Shown here piece by piece: positions 42,671 through 52,509 of a stretch of 64,000 bases of DNA. The notes under the pieces were generated by a model. It was not told the origin of the DNA and did no database searches. It worked only from the letters and a program-made list of their open reading frames with translations. Location of the stretch: contig JAEWAN010000025.1 of the NCBI GenBank assembly GCA_023391625.1, forward strand, positions 51,165 to 115,164, given 5' to 3'. The first letter of the stretch is position 1; each line of letters opens with the position of its first letter. The stretch comes from Bacteroidota bacterium (GTDB taxonomy: Bacteria > Bacteroidota > Bacteroidia > Bacteroidales > Paludibacteraceae). A program made the translations under genes and the position numbers.

Positions 42671-42795
42671 TAGTTTAAAAAATAAGGTGTACCGGCGGCT
42701 TTCCCGTTGCCGGACGCTTCAAAAATAAATCAGCTTGAATCCGGGTTGTAGGATGTTTACATAATCCTGTGCCCGGATTTGGTAATAAATAAGTT

Positions 42796-44094
42796 ATGGT
42801 CAATAAAGCATTAGCAGATTCACTTTTCACCCGTTTTGGAGTAGAGGATATCAACCAATTATCCATCCGTGAAGTGGGAAAGCTGGTTTCCGATATAGAA
42901 CGTGAGAGCGGGGTTGAATTTATCCATATGGAAATGGGAGTGCCGGGCTTGCCTGCTTCAGCCGTAGGTGTGGAAGCTGAAAAAGAAGCCTTGGACAAGG
43001 GAATGGCTTCTATCTATCCCAGTATTGAAGGCATCCCTTTTGCCAAAGCGGAAATAAGCCGTTTTGTGCGGTTGTTTATGGATATTGAGGTTGCTCCGGA
43101 GTGTTGTGTCCCTACCGTAGGAGGAATGCAGGGAAGTTTTGCTGCCCTGCTTGCCGCCGCACGCACCAATCCGGACAAGCCCTATACCTTGTTTATAGAC
43201 CCGGGGTTTCCGGTTAATAAATCGCAGCTCCAACTGATGGGAGTTCCTTTTAAAACGTTTGATCTGCTGAATTACAGGGGTGAGAAATTAAAGGAAAAAC
43301 TGGAGTCATATCTGAAAGAAAACAATATCTGTTCTATTTGTTATTCTTCGCCTAATAACCCTTCATGGGTCAATTTGTCGGAAAACGAGTTGCAGATGAT
43401 TGGCGAACTCGCCACGCAGTATGACGTGATTGTGGTAGAAGATCTTGCTTACTTCGGGATGAATTTCCGGGAACATTACGGTGTGCCGGGCGTACCGCCT
43501 TTTCAGCCGACTGTGGCCCGCTATACAGACAATTATATTCTGATTATGTCGGCGTCTAAAATATTCAGTTATGCCGGACAGCGTATCGGTATGATGGTGA
43601 TTGCTGAAAAATTGCGCACACGCCGTTATCCGAATCTGAAGAAGTATTTTACCAGCGATGTGCTGGGGCATTTTATTCCTTACGGAGTATTGTATGCCAC
43701 GACTGCCGGAACGGCGCATACGGCGCAGTATGCCCTGGCTTCTATGCTGAAAGCGGTGAATGACGGAAAACTGGATTTTGTCAGCGAACTGCACAGTTAC
43801 GGTAAAAAAGCCCGTGCTATGAAAGAGATTTTTCTGCGTCATGGCTTTTATATCGTATATAAAGATGAAGACGGCGGGTTGGCAGATGGTTTTTATTTCA
43901 CGGTGGCATATCCGGGAATGACCAGCGGCGAATTGTTGCGTCAGTTCCTGTATTGCGGTCTAAGCGCCATTTCATTATCCATAACAGGAAGTTGTGATCC
44001 TCACGGACTTCGTATTTGTGTTTCCTTTGTCAGGGAAGACCAGATTCCCGAACTGGACAGAAGACTGTATATTTTTGAATCGAATATAAAATAA
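42796..44094 (+). CDS. Class I/II PLP-dependent aminotransferase
   Basis: 432 residues. ASIYPSIEGIPFAKAEISRF, CYSSPNNPSWVNLSENEL and the PLP lysine in MSASKIFSYAGQRIGMMVI at about residue 256 mark a fold-type I aminotransferase. The N-terminal DINQLSIREVGKLVSDIERE is an extension. It follows paaK by 125 bases, so an aromatic or branched-chain amino acid is a reasonable substrate, but the group cannot be fixed. Confidence 0.88.
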   Translation: MVNKALADSLFTRFGVEDINQLSIREVGKLVSDIERESGVEFIHMEMGVPGLPASAVGVEAEKEALDKGMASIYPSIEGIPFAKAEISRFVRLFMDIEVAPECCVPTVGGMQGSFAALLAAARTNPDKPYTLFIDPGFPVNKSQLQLMGVPFKTFDLLNYRGEKLKEKLESYLKENNICSICYSSPNNPSWVNLSENELQMIGELATQYDVIVVEDLAYFGMNFREHYGVPGVPPFQPTVARYTDNYILIMSASKIFSYAGQRIGMMVIAEKLRTRRYPNLKKYFTSDVLGHFIPYGVLYATTAGTAHTAQYALASMLKAVNDGKLDFVSELHSYGKKARAMKEIFLRHGFYIVYKDEDGGLADGFYFTVAYPGMTSGELLRQFLYCGLSAISLSITGSCDPHGLRICVSFVREDQIPELDRRLYIFESNIK

Positions 44095-44104
44095 ATAACT
44101 TCAT

Positions 44105-44647
44105 ATGGAACGGATTGAAATAGAAATAAAAGGAGTGAGCGCGGAGTTGGTACTTGGCAGTTATATGCCGGACGACCCTACCATATACAATGAATGGCAG
44201 GAATTTTTCCGCTATGACGATTTGATACACGAGTCCCAGCTTCTGAGCGACTATGTATCGGAAATAACGATCCGTAAAGATGGGGAACAGGTTTTTACCG
44301 GGCATATTCCTTCCGGAAAGTTCAAACCCCGGAAAAGTTTTATGCCTGCTATGGAGCAGGGGGCGTTGTACCTTAGGACAGAATGTGTGGAAAATGCGGA
44401 ATATCGTTGTGAGTTTGAAACGGAATCATTTGATCTGAATAAACTTTTTTTTGACACGCAGGATTATGACCTGTTGTTTAAAGTAGGAAAATCTTTTGTG
44501 ACCAATCCTGTTTATGACAATAAGCCTTTGGAACTGACATGGGTTAGCGGAAAACCGGTAGGCAATTTATGTTTGCTCTGCCGTTTTGACAATGGTTATC
44601 TGGTACCTGTGTATGATGCTGTAAATAAAGTGGAAAGTAAAAAATAG
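44105..44647 (+). CDS. Hypothetical cytosolic protein downstream of the aminotransferase
   Basis: 180 residues, no signal peptide or span. ERIEIEIKGVSAELVLGSYM, DDLIHESQLLSDYVSEIT and DYDLLFKVGKSFVTNPVYDN are its more regular parts; β-rich and acidic. It starts 10 bases after the aminotransferase stop and is probably in the same operon. No family recognised. Confidence 0.6.
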   Translation: MERIEIEIKGVSAELVLGSYMPDDPTIYNEWQEFFRYDDLIHESQLLSDYVSEITIRKDGEQVFTGHIPSGKFKPRKSFMPAMEQGALYLRTECVENAEYRCEFETESFDLNKLFFDTQDYDLLFKVGKSFVTNPVYDNKPLELTWVSGKPVGNLCLLCRFDNGYLVPVYDAVNKVESKK

Positions 44648-44849
44648 GTTTATTACGGGTGATAGAGAAGCTTGTTTTTGTAGCATTAAAAAGTATTTGA
44701 CCTGATCCGATGGTGTTTTTACTGCGATAAGCAATGTTAATGTGTTGATTCTATTCGTTTTTTACAAGAAAAATAATTATTTTTGGCACGGTATTTGATT
44801 GTCTTATAGCAAGTAAGGTATAAAAAGGAAAAATAGTCAGATTAAAATT

Positions 44850-45158
44850 ATGAAAAAGGTTTTAGTTCTGTTGTTGTGTTGTTTTATGACGGTAGCCACT
44901 TTTGCACAGGCTGATGGCGATAATCTGGAGGATGTCAGAATTCCCCGTATGGTGGAAATCATTCCCAACCCCGCAACCAATAGTTTTGCCGTATATAATA
45001 TAGAAGGTGAAGCCAGTGTTTCACTGTATAGCGTGAACGGTAAAGAAGTGATGGCAAAGGTTGTTGTGGAAGGCGAACCTATTGTTATTTCCCATTTGCC
45101 TCATGGCATTTATCTGGCGAAAATAAATGACGAAGTCTATAAGGTAATAAAGAAATAG
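44850..45158 (+). CDS. Secreted mini-protein made only of a T9SS sorting domain
   Basis: 102 residues. A clean signal peptide (MKKVLVLLLCCFMTVATFAQ) is followed after about 14 residues by VEIIPNPATNSFAVYNIEGE, SVSLYSVNGKEVMAKVV and LPHGIYLAKINDEVYKVIKK, a complete type A T9SS C-terminal domain. There is no cargo. It might be a free CTD, a truncated cargo gene, or a regulator of secretion; nothing here decides. A terminator follows. Confidence 0.75.
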   Translation: MKKVLVLLLCCFMTVATFAQADGDNLEDVRIPRMVEIIPNPATNSFAVYNIEGEASVSLYSVNGKEVMAKVVVEGEPIVISHLPHGIYLAKINDEVYKVIKK

Positions 45159-45188
45159 TTTTTATTTCATAATATAGTATTTTTGGAG

Positions 45189-45227
45189 AATCCGGTTTGC
45201 AATTTTAACTGCAAACCGGATTTTTTA
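45189..45227 (+). terminator. Terminator of the CTD mini-protein
   Basis: AATCCGGTTTGCA pairs with TGCAAACCGGATT over 8 bases, then a T-run. Confidence 0.75.
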
Positions 45228-45648
45228 TTCCCGTTTTATTTAAGCTGTTGGGGTGTATTTCCCGGTTTTGTGTGTGCAGTCCTTTCGTGCTATGTGGAGG
45301 ATTGGTATAATTTCCGGTTGAATGTACGGCTTTGATTTTTCATAGAATTTTATTTTTTTATAACACCGTTTGTTTTTTCGGGTTTGGAATGTGTTTCTGT
45401 GTGGATGAATGGAATGTTATTAAAAAGATTATTGCAGAAAATATATTAGACCGGATAAAAATGTTTTCTTTGTACAAGAATCATTTGGCGATGCGTTGGA
45501 AACTGGTGTGGAAAATAAAATTTTATGCCTTTGTTTATTATTTCCCAGTGAAATAACAATCGGGAGTGTAGTCAGTCCTGACGGAATTGCAGGTTGAGTG
45601 CTTTCAATATCGGAATTTTATTGAATAAGAAAATAAACTTTAAATGAT
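45228..45648. other. Gene-free gap
   Basis: No gene is supported. A 74-codon frame at 45332 has an atypical composition and no recognisable feature. An RNA or promoter is possible but not seen. Confidence 0.4.
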
Positions 45649-46416
45649 ATGGATAAATATATCGAATTAACTCCCGGGAATGTAACTATGGAACACATTT
45701 GCTGTGCAATGGCTGATAAAAAATCGGTGGAAGGGGTGCAGGCTAAGAAAGAATGGCTGACAGCACGCATGGCGGAAGGGCTTAAGTTTGTCAAATTGGA
45801 TGCCCGTGGAAAAGTCTTTATAGAATACCTGCCTGCAGAGTCGGCGTGGGTGCCGATAGAGGCGGATGGTTATATGTATATAAACTGTCATTGGGTGTCC
45901 GGTTCGTTTAAAGGGAAAGGGTACGGCGTAAAACTTCTGGAGATCTGTGAGAAGGAAGCTCGGGGAATGAATGGGGTTGTGTTGATGACGGGTAAAAAGA
46001 AGAAAATATATATGCCGGATAAGGCGTTTTACCTGAAACAGGGTTATGAAATATGCGATACCTGCGACCCTGATTTTGAATTGCTTGTGAAGCGTTTCAA
46101 TAAAGAAGCGGCTTTGCCTCGTTTCAGGGATACAGCCCGGCAGGGAATGGGAGAGGGGGTGAAAGGAATCGATCTGTTTTATACCGCACAATGCCCTTTT
46201 ACAGTTCCCTACATCCGGTTTTTGCAACCGGTGATTTCGGCCTCGGATATTCCGGTGCGTGTACACCATATTACAACGCAGGCGGAAGCTCGCAATCATG
46301 TTTGTCCCGTTACGACATACAGCATCTTTGTGGATGGAAAATACTATTCCAATGAGATATTAACTCCGGCGAAGCTTGAAAAGTTATTGGTAGAAATGAA
46401 AAGGAGGAATGAATAA
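45649..46416 (+). CDS. yoaP: GNAT acetyltransferase fused to a YoaP/thioredoxin-like domain
   Basis: 255 residues. The first ~150 are a GNAT domain: YINCHWVSGSFKGKGYGVKL carries the CoA-binding loop SGSFKGKGYG. The rest (LFYTAQCPFTVPYIRFLQP, HHITTQAEARNHVCPVTTY) matches the YoaP-like domain, a thioredoxin-fold module with a single Cys. Substrate and role of the family are unknown. The fusion is complete and typical of YoaP proteins; adjacent genes give no hint. Confidence 0.82.
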   Translation: MDKYIELTPGNVTMEHICCAMADKKSVEGVQAKKEWLTARMAEGLKFVKLDARGKVFIEYLPAESAWVPIEADGYMYINCHWVSGSFKGKGYGVKLLEICEKEARGMNGVVLMTGKKKKIYMPDKAFYLKQGYEICDTCDPDFELLVKRFNKEAALPRFRDTARQGMGEGVKGIDLFYTAQCPFTVPYIRFLQPVISASDIPVRVHHITTQAEARNHVCPVTTYSIFVDGKYYSNEILTPAKLEKLLVEMKRRNE

Positions 46417-46418
46417 AA

Positions 46419-46456
46419 AACACGAACGGCAAACCGATTGGTTTGCCGTTCGTGTT
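46419..46456. terminator. Bidirectional terminator with 17-bp perfect arms
   Basis: AACACGAACGGCAAACC pairs with GGTTTGCCGTTCGTGTT over GATT. It separates the yoaP-like gene from the convergent TlpA-like gene. Confidence 0.8.
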
Positions 46457-46465
46457 CTATGGTTT

Positions 46466-47539
46466 TTATTTTAAATATTCTGCTATTTCTTCCAGGCTAA
46501 GGTTCATGCCTACTATTTTGCCTTCTTTGTCAATCAGGAAAGTCCGTGGTATGGAGCTTACTGCATATATCTGTCCGGCTTCGCTTTGCCATCCGCGCAG
46601 GTCAGATACGTGTTTCCAGTCCAGTCCGTATCTGTCTATGGCGCCTACCCATGCATCATAAGCATCGTCCAGCGATACGCCCAGTATTTCAAAACGGTCG
46701 CCTTTATGTTCCTTATAAAAGGCGGTCAGTTCCGGGAATGTACGCAGGCACGGTCCGCACCATGAAGCCCAGAAATCGATCAACAGGTAATCCGTTTTAC
46801 CTACCAAGTCAGACAATGCCAGAATATCGCCCTCGGGAGTAGATAAAGCAAAATCCGTGAATGTATTGCCCGGTTTTATACGTGCTTCGTTTTCAGTTGT
46901 TATGATAATCTGTTTTACAGGTTCCAGCGAGCGTGTCTTTTCGTCCATCAGTTGAATAAGTTCTTCCCGGTTCTCCAGGCTGATTCCCATATTATAATAC
47001 GAGTTCAGGAAGTACATGATACCTGCTTCCGTGTTGATGTGTTTTTTCAGAAATTCGAGATCGGCTTTCTCTATCTCTTTGTTCGCTTCCAGGTATTGTT
47101 GCTGTTGTTCCGGAGTGATTGATACTCCCCTTGTGTTCAGCACCTCCCAAAGTTCAGGGCCGTAGAGGCTTATTTTCAGGTCGTCCTGTTTCTGCAATTC
47201 ATCGTTTTGTTTAGTTCCTTTTAGCCTGACGTCATCGCCGGAAACGGTGATTTGTATATTCCCGTTTTCAAGGATAAAGCTTTTTGTCCCGTAGTTGTCG
47301 CCATTGCGGAATAAGAATAAAGCCATAGAAGGATTTTCGGTAGTTCCTTGCATGGAGAATTTATTACCGGATATAACGGTGTCTTTTATAGAAACCCACG
47401 TGTTCTCTTCGAATACACGGATTGATAGCTGAGTTGTGTCGTTGGCCGGTTGCTCCAGCTTGACATTAAGTTTATACCCGTTTTGGGTGCAGCTGAGCAA
47501 TGAAGCTGTAGCCAGCAATAAGAATAGGACTTTTTTCAT
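46466..47539 (-). CDS. TlpA-like disulfide reductase lipoprotein with DUF4369
   Basis: About 357 residues from the ATG giving MKKVLFLLLATASLLSCTQN (lipobox LLSC); upstream ATGs at 47548 and 47578 are possible but less likely. A DUF4369 domain (~25-125) is followed by helices and a thioredoxin fold: IDFWASWCGPCLRTFPELTA holds the CGPC at about residue 258 and SIPRTFLIDKEGKIVG the cis-Pro loop. It reduces disulfides in the periplasm from an inner- or outer-membrane anchor. The partner is unknown. Confidence 0.9.
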   Translation of the reverse strand: MKKVLFLLLATASLLSCTQNGYKLNVKLEQPANDTTQLSIRVFEENTWVSIKDTVISGNKFSMQGTTENPSMALFLFRNGDNYGTKSFILENGNIQITVSGDDVRLKGTKQNDELQKQDDLKISLYGPELWEVLNTRGVSITPEQQQQYLEANKEIEKADLEFLKKHINTEAGIMYFLNSYYNMGISLENREELIQLMDEKTRSLEPVKQIIITTENEARIKPGNTFTDFALSTPEGDILALSDLVGKTDYLLIDFWASWCGPCLRTFPELTAFYKEHKGDRFEILGVSLDDAYDAWVGAIDRYGLDWKHVSDLRGWQSEAGQIYAVSSIPRTFLIDKEGKIVGMNLSLEEIAEYLK

Positions 47540-47836
47540 ATATGTCATTTTTTTTGTTTGTAGGTTGCAAAGATGCATATTCCCGATTTAAAAAACAAAC
47601 CGTAGATTCTCAAAAAAATATAACGTGTCACGTCTGGTATTGTTCAATAAGGCATTGTCTAATATTCCGGCAGCTTTGAGGAGAGGAGGCCGCCGTTTTA
47701 TTGGAAAAGGGTTGTTCTGTGTCGTTTTTTTATTTTCCGGCCCGATGAGCTTTGGCTTCTTCGGTCGGAAAACAAGGAATAATAAAGATTCGGGGCTCAA
47801 AAAGAAAGCCTTTTGCAGAGAACAAAGTAATAATTA
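47540..47836. other. Gene-free gap before the valS promoter
   Basis: No coding region is supported; two overlapping frames (47588 and 47625) look like noise. Confidence 0.4.
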
Positions 47837-47868
47837 TTGCAAATAAAGCCTCTTTTTTTGTATCTTTG
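47837..47868 (+). promoter_or_regulatory. Promoter of valS
   Basis: TATCTTTG (47861-47868) with a TTG at 47837, 21 bases upstream, gives a good Bacteroidetes promoter 48 bases before the ATG. Confidence 0.6.
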
Positions 47869-47915
47869 CGCACTTAAAAATCACCTAACATTTAGTATTG
47901 TAAATTATTAACAAC

Positions 47916-50531
47916 ATGGAACTCGCAAGTAAGTACAATCCTACGGACATAGAGTCTAAATGGTATCAGTATTGGTTAGATCAAAAGTTTTTTCATTCCG
48001 AACCGGATAACCGTGAACCATATACTGTCGTCATTCCGCCCCCTAACGTAACCGGGGTATTGCACATGGGACACATGTTGAACAATACGATACAGGATGT
48101 TTTGGTGCGCCGTGCCCGTATGATGGGTAAAAATGCCTGCTGGGTTCCGGGGACAGACCACGCTTCTATCGCTACCGAAGCAAAGGTGGTGGGTAAACTG
48201 GCTGCCGAAGGTATTCAGAAAAATGATCTTACCCGTGAGGAATTTTTGGTGCATGCCTGGGAATGGACACATAAACATGGCGGTATCATTCTGGAACAGT
48301 TAAAGAAACTGGGTGCTTCCTGCGATTGGGATCGTACAGCTTTCACGATGGACGAAGCCCGCAGTGAAAGCGTGATCAAAGTATTCTGCGACCTTTACGA
48401 AAAAGGGAAAATATATCGTGGCGTGCGGATGGTAAACTGGGATCCTAAAGCCCTGACCGCTATCTCTGACGAAGAGGTGTTCCACAAAGAAGTGAACGGT
48501 AAATTATATTATATTAAATATAAGGTAGTGGGTGAGGACGATTATGCGGTTATCGCTACAACTCGTCCGGAAACCATTTTCGGTGATATTGCTGTGTGCA
48601 TTAACCCGAACGACCCTAAAACAGCTGCTTATAAAGGTAAACAACTGATTGTGCCTATTTGTAACCGGGTGGTACCTATTATTGAAGATGATTATGTGGA
48701 TGTGGATTTTGGTACTGGATTCCTGAAAGTGACTCCGGCTCATGATGTGAACGACTATATGCTGGGCGAAAAATACAACCTGGAGGTTATTGATATTTTC
48801 AATGACAACGGTACGCTCAATGCTTATGGTATGCAGTATGAGGGAATGGATCGCTTTGATGTGCGTAAGCAGATAGAAAAAGACCTGGATATGCTCGGAT
48901 TGCTTGATAAGGTTGAGGCTTACACCAATAAAGTGGGTTACTCTGAAAGAACAGATGTGCCCATTGAGCCTAAACTGTCTATGCAGTGGTTCCTGAAAAT
49001 GGAAGACCTTGCAAAACCGGCTCTTGAAGCAGTGGAAAATGACACGATTAAATTCCATCCGGCTAAGTTCAAAAACACGTACCGTCACTGGATGGAGAAT
49101 ATTAAAGACTGGAACATTTCCCGCCAGTTGTGGTGGGGACACCAGATACCGGCTTATTATTTGCCGCAGGGTGGTTTTGTGGTAGCCCGCACGAGGGAGG
49201 AAGCGTATGAAAAAGCCTTGAAAAAGGTGGATTATCCATTGACTATTGATGAATTGAGACAGGACGAGGACTGTCTGGATACCTGGTTCTCTTCCTGGTT
49301 ATGGCCTATCTCTGTGTTTGACGGAATCAATCATCCGGACAACAAGGATATAAATTATTATTATCCTACCAATGACCTGGTGACCGGGCCGGATATTATT
49401 TTCTTCTGGGTAGCCCGTATGATTATGTCCGGTTACGAATACCGTGGAAAGGAATGTTTTAACAATGTTTACTTTACCGGAATTGTGCGTGATAAGCTGG
49501 GACGTAAAATGTCAAAACAGTTGGGTAACTCACCCGATCCTATCGAATTGATGGAAAAATACGGTGCTGATGGGGTGCGTATGGGATTGCTGCTGACAGC
49601 TCCGGCTGGTAACGACCTTCCTTTTGATGAAAGCTTGTGCGAACAGGGACGTAATTTTAACAATAAGATATGGAATGCTTTCCGTCTGGTTAAAGGCTGG
49701 GAAGTGGCTGACATCGAACAGCCGGAATCATCAAAACTTGCTGTGGAATGGTTTGACGGGCAGTTGAATAAAACATTGCTGGAAATTGACGACTTGTTCT
49801 CTAAATATCGTTTGTCTGAAGCTTTGATGGCTGTTTATAAGTTGTTCTGGGACGAATTCTCTTCCTGGTATCTGGAAATGATAAAACCGGGATATCAACA
49901 GCCGATAGACCGTACAACGTACCAGGCTACATTGGGATTCTTTGACAGCCTGCTTAAAGCTTTGCATCCTTACATGCCGTTTATTACGGAAGAATTGTGG
50001 CAGGCTTTGGAAGACCGTAAACCGGGTGAAAGCATCATGATTTCCAGGATGGCTCAGCCTAAAGCTCCATGTGAACAGCTTATCGCTGATTTTGAAAAGG
50101 CAAAAGAAATAATCGCAGGAATACGTTCCGTGCGTTTGCAGAAAAATATTCCGAATAAAGAACAGCTTAGCCTGCAAATAGTGGGCGAACATGATGCTAA
50201 GTTTGATGCCGTAATATCCAAACTGGGTAACCTGGAAGCCATAGAAAAAACTACCGGAAAAGCAGCCGGTTCAAGTTCCTTCCTCGTTGGTACTACAGAA
50301 TATGCTATCCCGTTGGGTAAGTTGATTAATGTGGAAGAGGAAATCAGCAAAATGCAGGCTGAAATAACATATTACGAAGGATTCCTTAATTCCGTGATGA
50401 AAAAATTGGGTAATGAAAAATTCGTAGCCAATGCCAAACCGGAAATTGTGGAAGCCGAACGTAAGAAAAAAGCAGATGCTGAAAGTAAAATCGCATCATT
50501 GAAAGAAAGTATCGAAGCGTTAAAAAAATAA
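47916..50531 (+). CDS. valS: Valyl-tRNA synthetase
   Basis: 871 residues, full length. It charges tRNA-Val. PPPNVTGVLHMGHMLNNTIQ near residue 41 holds the HIGH-like HMGH; DRKMSKQ-type GRKMSKQLGNSPDP near 530 holds KMSKS. The editing CP1 domain (ATTRPETIFGDIAV near 213) is present, as is a C-terminal coiled coil (EEEISKMQAEITYYEGFLNS). No T-box or other leader structure was noticed. A DUF2148 gene follows seven bases later. Confidence 0.97.
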   Translation: MELASKYNPTDIESKWYQYWLDQKFFHSEPDNREPYTVVIPPPNVTGVLHMGHMLNNTIQDVLVRRARMMGKNACWVPGTDHASIATEAKVVGKLAAEGIQKNDLTREEFLVHAWEWTHKHGGIILEQLKKLGASCDWDRTAFTMDEARSESVIKVFCDLYEKGKIYRGVRMVNWDPKALTAISDEEVFHKEVNGKLYYIKYKVVGEDDYAVIATTRPETIFGDIAVCINPNDPKTAAYKGKQLIVPICNRVVPIIEDDYVDVDFGTGFLKVTPAHDVNDYMLGEKYNLEVIDIFNDNGTLNAYGMQYEGMDRFDVRKQIEKDLDMLGLLDKVEAYTNKVGYSERTDVPIEPKLSMQWFLKMEDLAKPALEAVENDTIKFHPAKFKNTYRHWMENIKDWNISRQLWWGHQIPAYYLPQGGFVVARTREEAYEKALKKVDYPLTIDELRQDEDCLDTWFSSWLWPISVFDGINHPDNKDINYYYPTNDLVTGPDIIFFWVARMIMSGYEYRGKECFNNVYFTGIVRDKLGRKMSKQLGNSPDPIELMEKYGADGVRMGLLLTAPAGNDLPFDESLCEQGRNFNNKIWNAFRLVKGWEVADIEQPESSKLAVEWFDGQLNKTLLEIDDLFSKYRLSEALMAVYKLFWDEFSSWYLEMIKPGYQQPIDRTTYQATLGFFDSLLKALHPYMPFITEELWQALEDRKPGESIMISRMAQPKAPCEQLIADFEKAKEIIAGIRSVRLQKNIPNKEQLSLQIVGEHDAKFDAVISKLGNLEAIEKTTGKAAGSSSFLVGTTEYAIPLGKLINVEEEISKMQAEITYYEGFLNSVMKKLGNEKFVANAKPEIVEAERKKKADAESKIASLKESIEALKK

Positions 50532-50537
50532 CAGCTT

Positions 50538-51092
50538 ATGTTGATAAACGAGAGGGATACCAAGCGCGAGCGTCTGTTGCGTGTGGCGGGCGATATGATG
50601 ACGGCTGCACGCACAGCTCCCAAAGGAAAGGGCATTGACATTATCGAGGTGGCTTTGGTTACGGACGATACGATAGCCGAACTTTCTGCTGCCATGGTGG
50701 CTTACAGTGAGAAAACAGGATTGAAGTTTTTCCTCCGTGATGCCGAAAACATACAGCATGCAGAAGCTATTGTGCTGGTAGGCACACGTTTCCAGACTCA
50801 CGGGTTGAACTGCGGATATTGCGGTTTTGATACCTGTGAGGAAAAACTGAAACATGAACGCATACCTTGTGCATTGAATGCCTGTGATGTCGGTATTGCC
50901 ATTGGGTCGGCCTGTTCCGTTGCTACGGATCACCGGGTAGATAGCCGGGTGATGTTTTCGGTAGGGCGTGCTGCCCAGGAAATAGGTTTATTGCCCGGGT
51001 GCAGCTCGATTTATGGAATACCCATTAGCTGCTCGTCCAAGAATCCGTTTTTTGACAGGAAGCCCAAAACTCCGCCGCCGGGAGCAAAATAA
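50538..51092 (+). CDS. DUF2148 ferredoxin-domain protein
   Basis: 184 residues. A repeated Cys pattern, LNCGYCGFDTCEEK then ACSVATDHRVDSRVMFS and SSIYGIPISCSSKNPF, is the DUF2148 family and suggests an iron-sulfur cluster. The first 75 residues are a helical platform. Function unknown; found in many strict anaerobes. It is probably transcribed with valS. Confidence 0.85.
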   Translation: MLINERDTKRERLLRVAGDMMTAARTAPKGKGIDIIEVALVTDDTIAELSAAMVAYSEKTGLKFFLRDAENIQHAEAIVLVGTRFQTHGLNCGYCGFDTCEEKLKHERIPCALNACDVGIAIGSACSVATDHRVDSRVMFSVGRAAQEIGLLPGCSSIYGIPISCSSKNPFFDRKPKTPPPGAK

Positions 51093-51282
51093 CATATCGT
51101 TTTAGACAATCCCTCTATGACTCTATAAACAGGAATTGCCGTAGCTGTTTAGCTCCGGCTTTCTTGTATCAGTTAGCCGCATATGATTCCAAAGCCGGAG
51201 GCACGGGAGCCCCGGATGATTCTTTACCGTGATTAGCCGCATTTTTTAGATTCGTTTTTCTTATAAACATTAAACGTAGAAT

Positions 51283-52509
51283 ATGAAATCAAAAGACTTA
51301 ACGGTGCCGCAGGATAGGTTATGGACACAAAGTTTTATCTGTGTCTGTATTGCCAACTTCCTGCTTTTTTTCGCTTTCTATTTATTGCTGCCTATCATGC
51401 CTTTATATCTGATAGAGGTTTTCGGCACAAGCCGTGGGGCAGTAGGAGTTATCCTGTCTTCCTATACCATTGCGGCGCTGATAGTACGTCCGTTTGCCGG
51501 TTTCGTGTTAGATATGTTTAACCGTAAACCCATTTATCTGATAGCCTATATTCTTTTTGTGTCATGCTTTGTGGGTTACACATTAGCCAGCATACTGGCC
51601 ATATTTGTAATTGTGAGGATTACGCACGGGCTGACTTTCGGTATGGTAACCACGGCAAGTAACAGTCTGGTGGTGGATATTATGCCGGCTTCCCGACGGG
51701 GCGAAGGTCTGGGGTATTTTGGGGTGGCCAATAACCTGGCTATGGCAACCGGGCCTATGTTCAGCCTGTTCCTGCATGATTTTTATAATTTCAATATCAT
51801 TTTTTATATTGCTGTAGGTAGCGGGTTGCTCGGGTTTATTATAGCCAATACGGTTAAATATAATAAAAAGATAGAACGGAGTAATAACCAGCCCATTTCA
51901 TTAGACCGTTTCTTCCTGCCCAAAGGGCTGAGGGGAGCTTTGAGCTTTTTGCTTATGGCAGTTCCTTATGGTATGCTTACCAGTTATGTGGCTATTTATG
52001 GCAAGGAGCTGGGCGTTGCCAGCAGTATGGGTATTTTCTTCTCCCTGATGGCAGTGGGGCTGATTGGTTCCCGGCTTTTTGCCGGCAAAATAGTGGATCG
52101 TGGCAAACTGCTTTGGGTCATAGCCTGCGGTACGATTATTTCCATGTCTGCTTTTTTCATCTTGTCGTCCTTGGGCGTATTGAATCAGGTGGCAGACCAG
52201 TGGGTGGTAGCCTTGCTGTTTTACCTGGTTGCCGTGGTGTTAGGAGTAGGGTATGGTATGATATTTCCAGCTTATAACACTCTGTTTGTGAATCTGGCTC
52301 CGCATAACCGCCGGGCAACAGCCAGTTCCACTTACCTGACCAGTTGGGATATAGGTATCGGTATCGGGTTGATAGCTGGGGGACGTATAGGCGATACGGC
52401 TGGAGGTTTGCCTATGGCTTATTGTGTAGGAGCTTGTGGAGTAGTGCTGTCTATTATCCTGTTTAAACTGTTCACGGCTCCCCATTATGAAAAGAATAAA
52501 TTAAGATAA
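51283..52509 (+). CDS. MFS transporter (arabinose-efflux-like)
   Basis: 408 residues with 12 spans. Motif A-like FVLDMFNRKPIYLIAYILFV follows span 2-3, and AAVYSSLVVD-type SNSLVVDIMPASRRGEGLGY lies in span 4-5. SYTIAALIVRPFAGFVLD and the second half with YGMIFPAYNTLFVNLAPHNR fit a drug or sugar efflux MFS. Substrate unknown. The start matches a gap of 190 bases upstream with a loose stem (51153-51200) and no clear promoter. Confidence 0.88.
   Translation: MKSKDLTVPQDRLWTQSFICVCIANFLLFFAFYLLLPIMPLYLIEVFGTSRGAVGVILSSYTIAALIVRPFAGFVLDMFNRKPIYLIAYILFVSCFVGYTLASILAIFVIVRITHGLTFGMVTTASNSLVVDIMPASRRGEGLGYFGVANNLAMATGPMFSLFLHDFYNFNIIFYIAVGSGLLGFIIANTVKYNKKIERSNNQPISLDRFFLPKGLRGALSFLLMAVPYGMLTSYVAIYGKELGVASSMGIFFSLMAVGLIGSRLFAGKIVDRGKLLWVIACGTIISMSAFFILSSLGVLNQVADQWVVALLFYLVAVVLGVGYGMIFPAYNTLFVNLAPHNRRATASSTYLTSWDIGIGIGLIAGGRIGDTAGGLPMAYCVGACGVVLSIILFKLFTAPHYEKNKLR

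Noticed and set aside
45332..45556. 74-codon frame
   Set aside because: Poor start context, T-rich composition and no signal, span pattern or homology that could be supported.
51153..51200. Stem CTCCGGCTTT / AAAGCCGGAG as riboswitch or terminator
   Set aside because: 28-base loop, no T-run, no conserved riboswitch pattern; may be chance.
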